DNA of 64,000 bases from contig NZ_ATTQ01000025.1 in the NCBI RefSeq assembly GCF_000419765.1, positions 1-64,000 of the forward strand, written 5' to 3'. The DNA comes from Rhizobium mongolense USDA 1844. Its GTDB lineage: Bacteria; Pseudomonadota; Alphaproteobacteria; Rhizobiales; Rhizobiaceae. Below, piece by piece: positions 43,680 through 52,077 of this stretch. Made by a program: the position numbers and the translations under genes. The notes under the pieces are model-generated. The model had not been told where the DNA came from, did not search any database, and saw only the letters and a program-made list of their open reading frames with translations. The number at the start of each line of letters is the position of its first letter. Within the stretch, counting starts at the first letter, position 1.

Positions 43680-44675
43680 ATGCAGTTCAAGCAAAGAACA
43701 TTAATGCAGATCGCGGATATGATCTGCGGAAATTTCGAAGACAAGGATAGCTATTTCCGTTATCGTTCAAGCACCTATCTCACCGAGTTTTTCTACGACT
43801 GCGATACGGACTATCGCCATGACGGGTCGACCCGCAACTATTGGGTGGCCGAAACACTTAAGCAAATTCTTGCCGAGCCGCATCCGGGGCCAAGCGTTCC
43901 TCCGGAGACGTTCGGACGTGTCATCAAAACCCTGATGGACCAATCGGATGCCAAGAACGAGGATTCTGATCGGCCAAATGCGTTGGAGATGCTCAACGGC
44001 GCGCTGGCGCGGGAGGGCTTCGAGGCCTTCTACGCCGAGGACCGTCAATGCTATCTGCGCCACGTCGCGACCAATACGATTGCGACGGCAGGGCCCAATC
44101 CCCATCGCCCATTCTCGGCGACAGAGCTCAAGCGCCGAGAGCAGTTGACCGCATATCTCGAAAGCGTCTCGGAAGATGCGCTCATCGAGGACGTTCTGCT
44201 GCCGCTGTTCCGTCAGCTTGGTTTTCACAGGATCACCGCGGCGGGGCACCGGGACAAGCAACTGGAATACGGCAAGGACGTGTGGATGAAGTACACGCTG
44301 CCGACGCAGCACGTCCTCTATTTTGGCATGCAGGTGAAGAAGGGGAAGCTTGATGCTGCCGGCGTCAGCAAGGCCCAGACGGCCAACGTCGCCGAGATCC
44401 TGAATCAGGTCACGATGATGCTCGGGCACGAGGTTTTTGATCCCGAGATCGGCAAGCGCGTCCTGGTCGATCATGCCTTCATCGTAGCAGGCGGCGAAAT
44501 CACGAAGGCCGCGCGAAACTGGCTTGGAAACAAGCTCGATGCCTCGAAACGCAGCCAGATTCTGTTCATGGATCGCGACGATCTCCTGAATCTGTATGTG
44601 GTCACGAACCTGCCATTGCCAACCGCAGCGGTGCCTACAGCCACGCCCCCGGATGACGGTGACCTGCCATTCTAG
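43680..44675 (+). CDS. restriction-like nuclease with AbiJ-type N-terminal domain
   Basis: The N-terminal ~80 residues ('ADMICGNFEDKDSYFRYRSSTYLTEFFYDCDTDYRHDGSTRNYWVAETLKQIL') match the AbiJ N-terminal domain pattern. The C-terminal half has 'LEYGKDVWMKYTL' then 'LYFGMQVKKGKLDA', the Asp and Gln-x-Lys of a Mrr-like endonuclease fold. The arrangement suggests a sensor domain on a DNA or tRNA nuclease with an abortive role. ATG 43680 is preferred, and 43650 would add 10 residues. It is followed by the SMEK gene after 51 bases on the same strand. Confidence 0.6.
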   Translation: MQFKQRTLMQIADMICGNFEDKDSYFRYRSSTYLTEFFYDCDTDYRHDGSTRNYWVAETLKQILAEPHPGPSVPPETFGRVIKTLMDQSDAKNEDSDRPNALEMLNGALAREGFEAFYAEDRQCYLRHVATNTIATAGPNPHRPFSATELKRREQLTAYLESVSEDALIEDVLLPLFRQLGFHRITAAGHRDKQLEYGKDVWMKYTLPTQHVLYFGMQVKKGKLDAAGVSKAQTANVAEILNQVTMMLGHEVFDPEIGKRVLVDHAFIVAGGEITKAARNWLGNKLDASKRSQILFMDRDDLLNLYVVTNLPLPTAAVPTATPPDDGDLPF

Positions 44676-44726
44676 AGACGCCAGATCCGGCAAAACATCA
44701 TCAATCAGTTTCAATAGGTTACGAAA

Positions 44727-45731
44727 TTGCTCACACGCGGCCATCTCATTGGCCAGATCGTCGATGATCTGGCCGGCATTGCAGCGCAGGCTCAGCAGCG
44801 CGCGCAGCTGCATCTCTTTGACCTCCACGTCCACGTCGAGGACTTCGCCAAGGAGGTGCTCAATCGTGTGCTCGGCCTGGCCCTGGTGAACCTCAATGCG
44901 GAGCGCTCCAACAACCCCGGCCTCGACCTCGGCGACCCGGGCAGTGGCTGGGCATTTCAGGTCACCGGTGACAAAAGGGGTTCAAAGGTCAAGGACACGC
45001 TGGACAAGATCGATGCCGATCAAAGGGCCAGGTACCAGCATATCCGCATACTGGTGATCGGCAAGAAGCAGGGCTCCTACACGTTCGAGGGCGAGCCTTT
45101 CGATACGTTCAAGTTCACTGTCGATATGGTCTGGGATTTCGACGACATCTGCGCCCGCCTGATGTCGCTTCCCATCGATACGCTCACTGACCTGGCAAGA
45201 TACGTCTCCAGCGAAACCCGCCGGGTTCGCATCGAGCTCGAAGTAGCTGATGAGCAGGGCCGGTATCCGACCAACATCGATCACCTCATCGAAAGTCAGC
45301 CCAAGCCGCGGCTCACCAATGCTTCAAAGCTCGCGGCAATGGACGATCGAGTCGACCCGGCAGAGGCCGAGAAAGTCATCAGGCTTCTCAGCGGCAGGCT
45401 TGCCATGCTCCCGCGCCTTACGCGCGAGGTTTTTTGGTTTCTTGTTGAACGTCGGGACGAGAAGCTATCGAGCGGCGATCATTACCGGATCAGCGATAAG
45501 AAGCTACGCAGAATCTATAGTGGCGACGACCTTGATGGCGATCTCGCCCTGCTGGAGGAGGCGCGGCTCATTACGCTGGATGAACCGGATGAGCCCCGTG
45601 GACTCTACTACTGGCTGATCCTTTTTCCAGGAGACAACTTCAATACTGGCATTTCGATCATTGAATTTGCGGAAGAACTGAAGATCGATCTTCGTAAGGT
45701 GCTCGTGTCTCTAGATTTCTCGGACTTTTAG
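44727..45731 (+). CDS. SMEK-domain protein
   Basis: The 334-residue protein begins with a SMEK domain: 'LTRGHLIGQIVDDLAGI', 'VEDFAKEVLNRVLGLALVNLNAER' and 'NNPGLDLGDPGSGWAFQVTGDK'. SMEK domains are restriction-endonuclease-like folds common at the front of conflict-system proteins. The remainder is helical with a winged-helix look at the end ('YRISDKKLRRIYSGDDLDGDLALLEEARLITLD'). The TTG start at 44727 is the only one that keeps the conserved opening. It probably works with the nuclease upstream, since both lie on the same strand close together. Confidence 0.65.
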   Translation: MLTRGHLIGQIVDDLAGIAAQAQQRAQLHLFDLHVHVEDFAKEVLNRVLGLALVNLNAERSNNPGLDLGDPGSGWAFQVTGDKRGSKVKDTLDKIDADQRARYQHIRILVIGKKQGSYTFEGEPFDTFKFTVDMVWDFDDICARLMSLPIDTLTDLARYVSSETRRVRIELEVADEQGRYPTNIDHLIESQPKPRLTNASKLAAMDDRVDPAEAEKVIRLLSGRLAMLPRLTREVFWFLVERRDEKLSSGDHYRISDKKLRRIYSGDDLDGDLALLEEARLITLDEPDEPRGLYYWLILFPGDNFNTGISIIEFAEELKIDLRKVLVSLDFSDF

Positions 45732-45797
45732 GATGTCTGTCAGCGCATCATGTCGAGCCGTCGATTTGTGATCCAACCGGCATAACCAGTCGGTTCT

Positions 45798-46442
45798 TCA
45801 CTTCCAGAGCTTGGAATCGCGGTTTCTGACCACGCGGAACGAACCGAACGCGGGACGAGCCTTGAAGGAGACGATACCGTCGCCGAAGGCGCCAAGTGCA
45901 TCCGCCAGTCCTTGGCGACTGATCGTGGCCTGATCGCCGACAATCACCTCCTTCAGCTTTAACGTGTCGGAGAAGGGTTCGAAAAAGTGCTCGCCGTCTC
46001 GAATGCTGCCCTTCAGCGAGCAAAAGCAGCGGTACTCTGTCTCATACTTCCAGGCTGTGAATTTGGTGAGGAGCAGACCGTCAAGATCCCGCTCAACGAG
46101 GTTCCGACCCGCCGGAGCCGCGACCCGCCTTCTGCAGTATTTGATTTTGAGAAAAACATCGCTCTCAGGGACATCGAAGCCCAGTGCCATCCCTTTATGC
46201 TTTTCCGCATAATGCGCCCACAAGAGCGGGTGTGACCATTTGTGGCTCATGCACAGGATCCCGAACTCATCATTCCGCTCGGACTTCCACTTCTTCAACC
46301 TTTCCCGGGTTTCTCGACCGCGGAGGTTCCAGCCGAGCAGTTCGAAAGGGTCGTTCAAATCCTTAATTCTGGCGATTTTCAATCGGCGGTTCTGAAGGGC
46401 CATGATCCCATATTGCTGCGTCGTGAAATAATAGAGGCGCAT
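45798..46442 (-). CDS. DUF2971 family protein
   Basis: The 214-residue protein has the DUF2971 pattern: 'LYYFTTQQYGIMALQNRRLKIARIKDLNDPFELLG' at the start, 'MSHKWSHPLLWAHYAEKHKGMALGFDVP', and 'WKYETEYRCFCSL'. The biochemical role of this family is unknown, but members are frequent in defence islands. It lies 112 bases downstream of the P-loop ATPase gene on the same strand, so it may be the third gene of that operon or independent. It is convergent with the SMEK gene. Confidence 0.7.
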   Translation of the reverse strand: MRLYYFTTQQYGIMALQNRRLKIARIKDLNDPFELLGWNLRGRETRERLKKWKSERNDEFGILCMSHKWSHPLLWAHYAEKHKGMALGFDVPESDVFLKIKYCRRRVAAPAGRNLVERDLDGLLLTKFTAWKYETEYRCFCSLKGSIRDGEHFFEPFSDTLKLKEVIVGDQATISRQGLADALGAFGDGIVSFKARPAFGSFRVVRNRDSKLWK

Positions 46443-46554
46443 AGTGCTCCACCAATGAGAGTTCGACTGCGCGATCCCGAAACCTGCGGGAACTCGATCG
46501 TAGAGAGTCAGAATTCCTGTTTGATATCCTGTTTCCTCAAATGTGACGATAGGG

Positions 46555-47742
46555 CTACCAGCTGCGCGGACGCTGCCGTCTCAGTGGCATGTCGCGGCTC
46601 CGGGCGAAACCAAGTGAATTGAGAAATTCTGCGGCTTTCCTGATCTGGTCCGCAAGGGGCGCTGTTGAGCGCCCGATCATGGCATCTATTATGTCGTTTA
46701 CGACGACAGTGCCGAGGCGGTTTTTAAGCGAAAAATAGCTCTCAACTTCGGATCCAGAAATCTGAGGTCTACGGTCCTCCTTGATAGAGAAATAGACCCT
46801 GAGACTCGCAACCGCCTCGCACAACGCAAGAAACTCTGGACTTTTTCGATCGTCCAAAGATAAAACGCGCCGATCGGCGTCAGTCAAAGGTTGGTCATCA
46901 ATGAATGTGTCGCCCGCTTCTATGGCTTCACCAACCGAGCAAACTACCCACGAGATCGGAAACCGGCTTTTGCGGACCAACGTATTGACAGATTTTCGCT
47001 GTAGGGGGCTCATTACCTCGCAATCGTCGAGGCAAAACTTGAACCCCAGCCGGGCGCCGTTCGGATTTTTTGCATGCCCCACGGACTGAGACAGCTGTTC
47101 GATGACGTATGCCAAGAACTCATATGGCTCACGGGGCGGCAGCATGGCTATAAGACTTTGCACATGACCGCGGCCACAAGCTTCATTCATTCTCCTCACG
47201 AGTGTACGCAGCGCCCTGGCAAGGTCTATGAACGTCTTCGGCGGCTTCTCCGTGAACGTCAGCAACTGGGGGAACTCATCACAGGTGTTGGTGACGATCG
47301 AAAGTTCATCACCCGCCGATAACGCCATGACACCTTCGATACGTAGTTGATGCGTTGCGGACAGGGCTTTTTCTGCAGCGATCAACTCTAATGCGAGCGA
47401 ATAAAAGCGGAAAAACTCATAATCCGGATTTGGCGATCCCGGAAAAATCTCGTTCCATCCCATATAGCCCATCGATCCGGAAACGTGATCGGGGAGCCGG
47501 ATATAGATTCCGATATGATTGAAATCCGAAATGGTTTTCTGAATGCGCAGCGAGGGATTTGAGAGAAGATCTTCCCAGCAAATGCTTCTTAAGAGCGTGG
47601 TCTTCCCGCTCCCGCGGCTTCCATAGACGTACACGGATTTGTCGGCCGACAGATGTGCGGCTATTGGTGTAAACCAGATCAGCGGCGAGCCGGAGCTATC
47701 GTGCTCCCACCGTGTGGGACGGAAGGGATTTAAAACAGCCAC
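46555..47742 (-). CDS. P-loop ATPase (ORC/CDC6-like) paired with a phosphoesterase
   Basis: The 395-residue protein starts 'VLNPFRPTRWEH' and has Walker A 'YGSRGSGKTTLLRSICWED' (about 40) and a Walker B-like 'GFKFCLDDCEVMS' (about 240), followed by 'RFPISWVVCSVGEA', the sensor-like strand of AAA/STAND ATPases. The closest architecture is the ORC/CDC6-type AAA group found in defence islands. GTG at 47740-47742 follows directly on the phosphoesterase stop with no gap, so the two are cotranslated. The pairing with a calcineurin-like enzyme suggests one system. Confidence 0.65.
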   Translation of the reverse strand: MAVLNPFRPTRWEHDSSGSPLIWFTPIAAHLSADKSVYVYGSRGSGKTTLLRSICWEDLLSNPSLRIQKTISDFNHIGIYIRLPDHVSGSMGYMGWNEIFPGSPNPDYEFFRFYSLALELIAAEKALSATHQLRIEGVMALSAGDELSIVTNTCDEFPQLLTFTEKPPKTFIDLARALRTLVRRMNEACGRGHVQSLIAMLPPREPYEFLAYVIEQLSQSVGHAKNPNGARLGFKFCLDDCEVMSPLQRKSVNTLVRKSRFPISWVVCSVGEAIEAGDTFIDDQPLTDADRRVLSLDDRKSPEFLALCEAVASLRVYFSIKEDRRPQISGSEVESYFSLKNRLGTVVVNDIIDAMIGRSTAPLADQIRKAAEFLNSLGFARSRDMPLRRQRPRSW

Positions 47743-49017
47743 TCAGATTTCCCCTCTCAGGATCCAGTTTTTCTGCTCAAGGTCATAGTTGTCGATCACA
47801 ATGCTTCGTTCTGCGAAAAGCTCCTCAACAATGGTTATCAGCCGCTCATCGGATACGGCATTTGAGGCATTTTCCACCAGCGCCTTCAGTTCCGACCAGT
47901 AGATCTGGCCTGCCTCAAGGATCTTGGCATAGACGAAGCCTGTATTCCGGTCTGAACTTCGCCGCCGACCATTATTCAAGGCAATCGAAACCGTCGCCTC
48001 GCGTTTAAGGAGGCCGGATTTGTCCATCCGGAACGGCGTTACGTGGCAAGCGAGCGGCGACGAATTTTCTCCGAAGAGAATATCAACTAAATTGAATCCC
48101 TTGGGGATATCTGGGGCGCTTATGGATACCAATGGGGCGCCATTTGGAAGTTGCACAACTTCTACCGGATCTTCGTGAATATGCCCATGTAAGTAAATCA
48201 CCGGCCGCCCGAGTTCGCTCAAAGCCCCACGTAGCGCGCCGCCATTGACCAGCTCGGTGTAGGGCGCGAGCCGAGGCCGTCGCTGTGGCAGGAGGTTGTG
48301 ATGCGCGACGAGCACCGCGATAGTTGAGCCAGCCGTGCTTTCGAGCGCTTGGACGACTGCCGCAATACTATCTTCGGCAATCGCCGGCGTGTCCAACTGA
48401 CGGTCGTAGTAGGCCTTGATGGCAATCTCAGGATCCGGTCCACTGATGACCGCATCGATGGCGGCCGCGATCTGAGTCCGGAATTCCGGCGGGATGAATG
48501 CTTCCTCGCCGCAGCCCCAGCAGCTATTCAGCAAAAAGAGCTCGGCGCGGGAGGGCCCTTTCGGAATCGTCATTGCTATAGGCTTGCCGACCGGTAAGGG
48601 CGGAAGTCCGGCCGCGGCAAGTGCCTGAAGCAAAGGGACGAACTTGGTATTCCTACCTGGGTCTTTTGCAAGACCCCTATCTATATCGTGGTTTCCCGGT
48701 ACGATGCCGATGGGAAGATTTTGATAGATACCCTTGCTGCCAATCTGCAGTGCGCTTGCGATGTAGTTCGCACAGGCGGCATAGCCGTCAAGTTTGCCAT
48801 AGTCAGTCAGATCCCCCATTATCAGGACACAATCGACTTCACCATTTTCGATGATTTCATAAATTCGTCGAAAGACAGTCTTGACCGGGTTCCGTGAGAT
48901 AATATTTTTCAAGTTGAAAGGGAAAGTCGAGTCTTTGTCGTCAACAAAAGCTTCGCTGCTCGCGTTTGAGACGAGATGTATATCGCCTATTTGAAGCAAA
49001 CGAATCTTTGGTAGCAA
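47743..49017 (-). CDS. calcineurin-like metallophosphoesterase
   Basis: The 424-residue protein shows all metallophosphoesterase motifs: 'LLQIGDIHLV' (Asp-x-His), 'VLIMGDLTDYG', 'GIVPGNHDIDRG', 'AVLVAHHNLLP' and 'IYLHGHIHEDP'. About 130 C-terminal residues beyond the catalytic domain are unassigned and may bind the partner ATPase. The substrate could be a nucleotide second messenger, nucleic acid or phosphoprotein. It is the first gene of the pair with the P-loop ATPase. No signal peptide is present, so it acts in the cytoplasm. Confidence 0.8.
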   Translation of the reverse strand: MLPKIRLLQIGDIHLVSNASSEAFVDDKDSTFPFNLKNIISRNPVKTVFRRIYEIIENGEVDCVLIMGDLTDYGKLDGYAACANYIASALQIGSKGIYQNLPIGIVPGNHDIDRGLAKDPGRNTKFVPLLQALAAAGLPPLPVGKPIAMTIPKGPSRAELFLLNSCWGCGEEAFIPPEFRTQIAAAIDAVISGPDPEIAIKAYYDRQLDTPAIAEDSIAAVVQALESTAGSTIAVLVAHHNLLPQRRPRLAPYTELVNGGALRGALSELGRPVIYLHGHIHEDPVEVVQLPNGAPLVSISAPDIPKGFNLVDILFGENSSPLACHVTPFRMDKSGLLKREATVSIALNNGRRRSSDRNTGFVYAKILEAGQIYWSELKALVENASNAVSDERLITIVEELFAERSIVIDNYDLEQKNWILRGEI

Positions 49018-49587
49018 TTTTTCCCATCTCCTTCTTTCTTACTAGCTGCCATGTTCCGAGACTGCAACGCAGAGTCGATCTGCAATGATCGAATTATGTG
49101 GATTAGGATAGTGCGCTTGCCTGTTGGCGGTGTGGGACACTGACAACCTGTTTTACGCATGGCGCTGGAATAGGGTCGTCTTTTGCACACGTTCCCGTCA
49201 ATTGATGAAGGCCAGACCAAAATAGAGGCTCAAGCTCAGTTAGCCGCCATCACGGTTTACGTCGAAAACATACCCCAAACGACTTGAATCATCCGCGAGG
49301 TACAGAACCACAACACAGTCATTGCCCACTGCTCGGAAGATCCATGATAGAGGCCATTATCAAGGATATTCAACGTGATGATCCCGTCAGAAATTTGCAG
49401 GTCGCAGGTTCGCATCCCTTCAAGGCGGTCAGGCCGGCTGCTCTGTATGGCTCACACGCGGTAGCACACCTACAAAGATTCGTAGCTTTGTATTGGAGTG
49501 GCTGCACCTCGTTCGAGAATCGGCCTATTCCGCTGCCCATTCCCTCTTCCAAGAAATTTCTCGGCCGGTTGCCCGGGTCGACAACCT
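49018..49587. other. gene-poor junction between the phosphoesterase unit and pnp fragment
   Basis: About 570 bases without a supported gene. The left part should hold the promoter of the phosphoesterase operon. Frames further right are short, and one continues from the pnp fragment past its natural end into unrelated sequence. Confidence 0.4.
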
Positions 49588-49980
49588 TCATGGAGAGGCG
49601 AACCTTGCCGCGCTCGTCGAAGCCCATCAGCTTGACCCAGACCTTGTCGCCTTCCTTGACGACGTCGGAGGTCTTGGCAACGCGGTCGGAGGCTAGCTGC
49701 GAGATGTGCACGAGGCCATCACGCGGGCCGAAGAAGTTGACGAAGGCGCCGAAATCGGCGGTCTTGACAACAGTGCCTTCGTAGATCTGGCCGACTTCCG
49801 GTTCTGCAACGATGGAATGGATCCACTTGCGGGTCGCTTCGATCTCCTTGCCGGACGAGGATGCGATCTTGATCGTGCCGTCGTCTTCGATGTGGATCTT
49901 GGCGCCGGTCTTTTCGACGATTTCGCGGATGACCTTGCCGCCCGTGCCGATGACTTCCCGGATCTTGGTCGACCGGGATG
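49588..49980 (-). pseudogene. pnp: 3' fragment of pnp (polynucleotide phosphorylase KH-S1 part)
   Basis: The minus strand reads the KH and S1 domains of PNPase in one frame: 'TKIREVIGTGGKVIREIVEKTGAKIHIEDDGTIKIA', 'GKEIEATRKWIHSIVAEPEVGQIYEGTV', 'DFGAFVNFFGPRDGLVHISQLASDRV' and 'FDERGKVRLSMKVVD'. The two RNase PH domains are missing on one side, and the natural C-terminus is lost at about 49588, where unrelated sequence follows. It is a piece of a normally chromosomal housekeeping gene carried here. It is closely rhizobial in sequence, supporting the host assignment. Confidence 0.85.
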
Positions 49981-50098
49981 TTAATGAGTTTGATGCGCGG
50001 TGGGTATCATCTCGACGTCATTTGCGGGCGACTTTCGGGATGGCAGAACATCATCGCGTATGGCATCATCGCACCACCAAATCGGTAGAGGACGCTTC

Positions 50099-51463
50099 AT
50101 GGACATTATCAAGCGCGCGCCAGATTTCACGAAGCTATTTCCGACCCAGGAAAGCTTCAAACGCGCCCACGGCGATGTGGTGGCTATGTCCGATGCGATG
50201 CTGTCGGGCGATGTCAAGGCTTCGATCAAGGCACTGAGGGAGGCTGCGGATCCGGCCACGTTGAACAAGGCTCAAAAGACATTCAATATGCGGGCATTTG
50301 CCCACGAGTTGTTGCGCACAAGCCAGTTCGAGACCGTGTCCTCGTGCGAGGGCCGGATCGCCAACATCTTGATCACAGTACCCTCGACCGAGCGGGGAAC
50401 GATCAGCGCGCGCAACGAACGCCATTATCGCCGCCTGATTTCGTTGATGGGCGGCAACCGAACCTACACGATTCTCTGTCGCCCCAGCCATATCGGGGCG
50501 ATCCGGACGTGGTTCGCAAGCATTGCCGATGTCCAGCTTAATTTCGCCTATTCACCCCGTTTCGACTACTCGATTTGGGCTCAAGATGCCTATGTCGCCT
50601 TGAGCGGCAAAGCCGGGCAAAGCTTGCTCATCGAGGGGGTCTGCTTTCCCCGCTTTGACGACATGACGATCGCCGACGATCTCTCGGCACAGACGGCGAT
50701 CTCGCTCATTCAGTCCTACCTTTATTTCCAGGGCGGCAATGTGTTGACCAGCTGCGACCAGGTCCTTATCGGCCTCGATTATGTGTGGAAGAACATCACC
50801 CGCTTTGGTCTTGCGACCCAGCAGGATGTCGAGCACGAGTTCGAGGCGGTGTTTGGACGATCGGTCCTCTCCCTTGGCTCCGACATGAGCTCAGACACCT
50901 ATGCCTACGATCTATTCCGCCAGGGCATCTTCTCAGGATATGGCAACCAGCCGCTCTTCCATATCGACATGTTCGTGACACCAACCGGCATTCGTGGCGA
51001 CTCGGGCAAGGAAATCGTGCTCATGGGTCGCCCATCCGCGACGCAGGAGGTGCTTGGCCGATATTGCGAAGTGAGCGGAGTCGATGGTGCGCGGATCGAC
51101 AGATATTTCGAGCCAACCGAACAACTCCTTTCCGCGCACTATGAGGTCCGCCACCTGCCGATCTGCCTTACGCAGGGCGATCTTGGTGGGCACGCCGCGC
51201 AGGACTATTACTGGCTGACCTTCAACAACGTCATACACGAAGAGCACGGGGCGGGCGACAAGCGCGTCTATATGACCACTTACTCGGAAGATGCAGCCTT
51301 GTTCGGAACGGATCGCGCATTGCGGCAGGATCTCGAGGACGCTGCGGCCTCCGTATATGAAAGCCTCGGTTTCACCGTACTCCGGATGGATGGGCTTGAA
51401 GAACTGGCATACGGATTGGGCAGCGTCCACTGCATCACCAAGGAGCTCTACCGGATCGGGTGA
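50099..51463 (+). CDS. agmatine-deiminase/peptidylarginine-deiminase-like enzyme
   Basis: The 454-residue protein carries the guanidine-modifying enzyme motifs: 'SIWAQDAYVAL' (W-x-x-D), 'YFQGGNVLTS' (GGN), 'LFHIDMFVTPTG' (H-x-D) and the C-terminal catalytic Cys in 'GLGSVHCITKELYR', corresponding to the 'GGxIHCITQQ' of agmatine deiminases. The overall similarity to known deiminases is distant and the N-terminal 80 residues are unassigned. It would hydrolyse a guanidino group on agmatine, arginine or a peptide arginine. ATG 50099 has AGAGGA upstream. It stands between a pnp fragment and an istB fragment. Confidence 0.6.
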   Translation: MDIIKRAPDFTKLFPTQESFKRAHGDVVAMSDAMLSGDVKASIKALREAADPATLNKAQKTFNMRAFAHELLRTSQFETVSSCEGRIANILITVPSTERGTISARNERHYRRLISLMGGNRTYTILCRPSHIGAIRTWFASIADVQLNFAYSPRFDYSIWAQDAYVALSGKAGQSLLIEGVCFPRFDDMTIADDLSAQTAISLIQSYLYFQGGNVLTSCDQVLIGLDYVWKNITRFGLATQQDVEHEFEAVFGRSVLSLGSDMSSDTYAYDLFRQGIFSGYGNQPLFHIDMFVTPTGIRGDSGKEIVLMGRPSATQEVLGRYCEVSGVDGARIDRYFEPTEQLLSAHYEVRHLPICLTQGDLGGHAAQDYYWLTFNNVIHEEHGAGDKRVYMTTYSEDAALFGTDRALRQDLEDAAASVYESLGFTVLRMDGLEELAYGLGSVHCITKELYRIG

Positions 51464-51819
51464 CGGTCCAACCGGCGCTTGCGCGAGCAAAACGTTCCCG
51501 TGATCCGATTGCCTACCTGTGCTGCAGCAAGAGCCGAAAATCTAAACCACTTGGACATGGAGCTCCTTTTCGGTTGACGGTGGGGCAGCTGTTCGATCCT
51601 TACGAAACTGAAGTGATGCCTCCCCATGCCCGGCGGAATCGGTATTTCTTTCCGCCAAGATCCTGAATGAAGTTCCCCAAGGCCAAGCTGCACCGAAGCT
51701 TCTGCTTTCGGAAACTCGCCTGATCACCCCGAACGCCAAACATGGCGGCGCCTTTCGTTCATTCTTTGCCTGCCCATCCAAGATCTTCCAAGACCGTCCT
51801 TCGCCGACGATGTCGTCAT
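51464..51819. other. intergenic region, no supported gene
   Basis: No gene with family features is seen. The segment lies between the deiminase-like gene and the istB remnant and is probably part of the same insertion debris. Confidence 0.3.
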
Positions 51820-52075
51820 TGATCCAGGGAGGTGTTATCAGAGCTTTCGCGCGAACATACTCCGGCATAAGTTCGGTATGTTGACTCAGTTGGTAGCTTG
51901 ACCCCTCGGTCTGCACGACGACGGCGTGATGTAGTAGCCTGCCGAGCGACGCCGTCGCGACAACTGAGTCGCGAAAACGTTACCCCATTCAGCAAATCCC
52001 CGGTTGGAGGTGAGGATCATTTGAGCCGCGCTCGTAGCGTACGTTGACGAGTTGGAAGAACAGATTGTCACGCCC
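51820..52075 (-). pseudogene. istB (IS21-family helper ATPase) C-terminal remnant
   Basis: Minus-strand text 'SAAQMILTSNRGFAEWGNVF' followed, after a frame change, by 'VVATASLGRLLHHAVVVQTEGSSYQLSQHTELMPEYVR' matches the end of IS21-family IstB proteins ('LTSNKGFEEWG.v..D.v.a.AllDRLlHH...v.i.G.SYR'). The frame break and missing Walker region show a degraded fragment. It ends next to the stop of the diheme-protein gene and marks the border of the RiPP-like cluster. Confidence 0.7.
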
Positions 52076-52077
52076 AG

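Noticed and set aside
43767..44834. Long minus-strand open frame (355 codons)
   Set aside because: It is the antisense shadow of the AbiJ-type nuclease gene and has no family features.
49390..49425. tRNA-like text 'gcaggttcgcatcccttc'
   Set aside because: The T-arm-like loop has no pairing stem and no acceptor, D-arm or anticodon arm can be built around it.
49370..49711. A 113-codon S1-domain protein starting with GTG
   Set aside because: It is the middle of the pnp fragment; the frame continues upstream through the KH domain and the start is only an internal Val codon.
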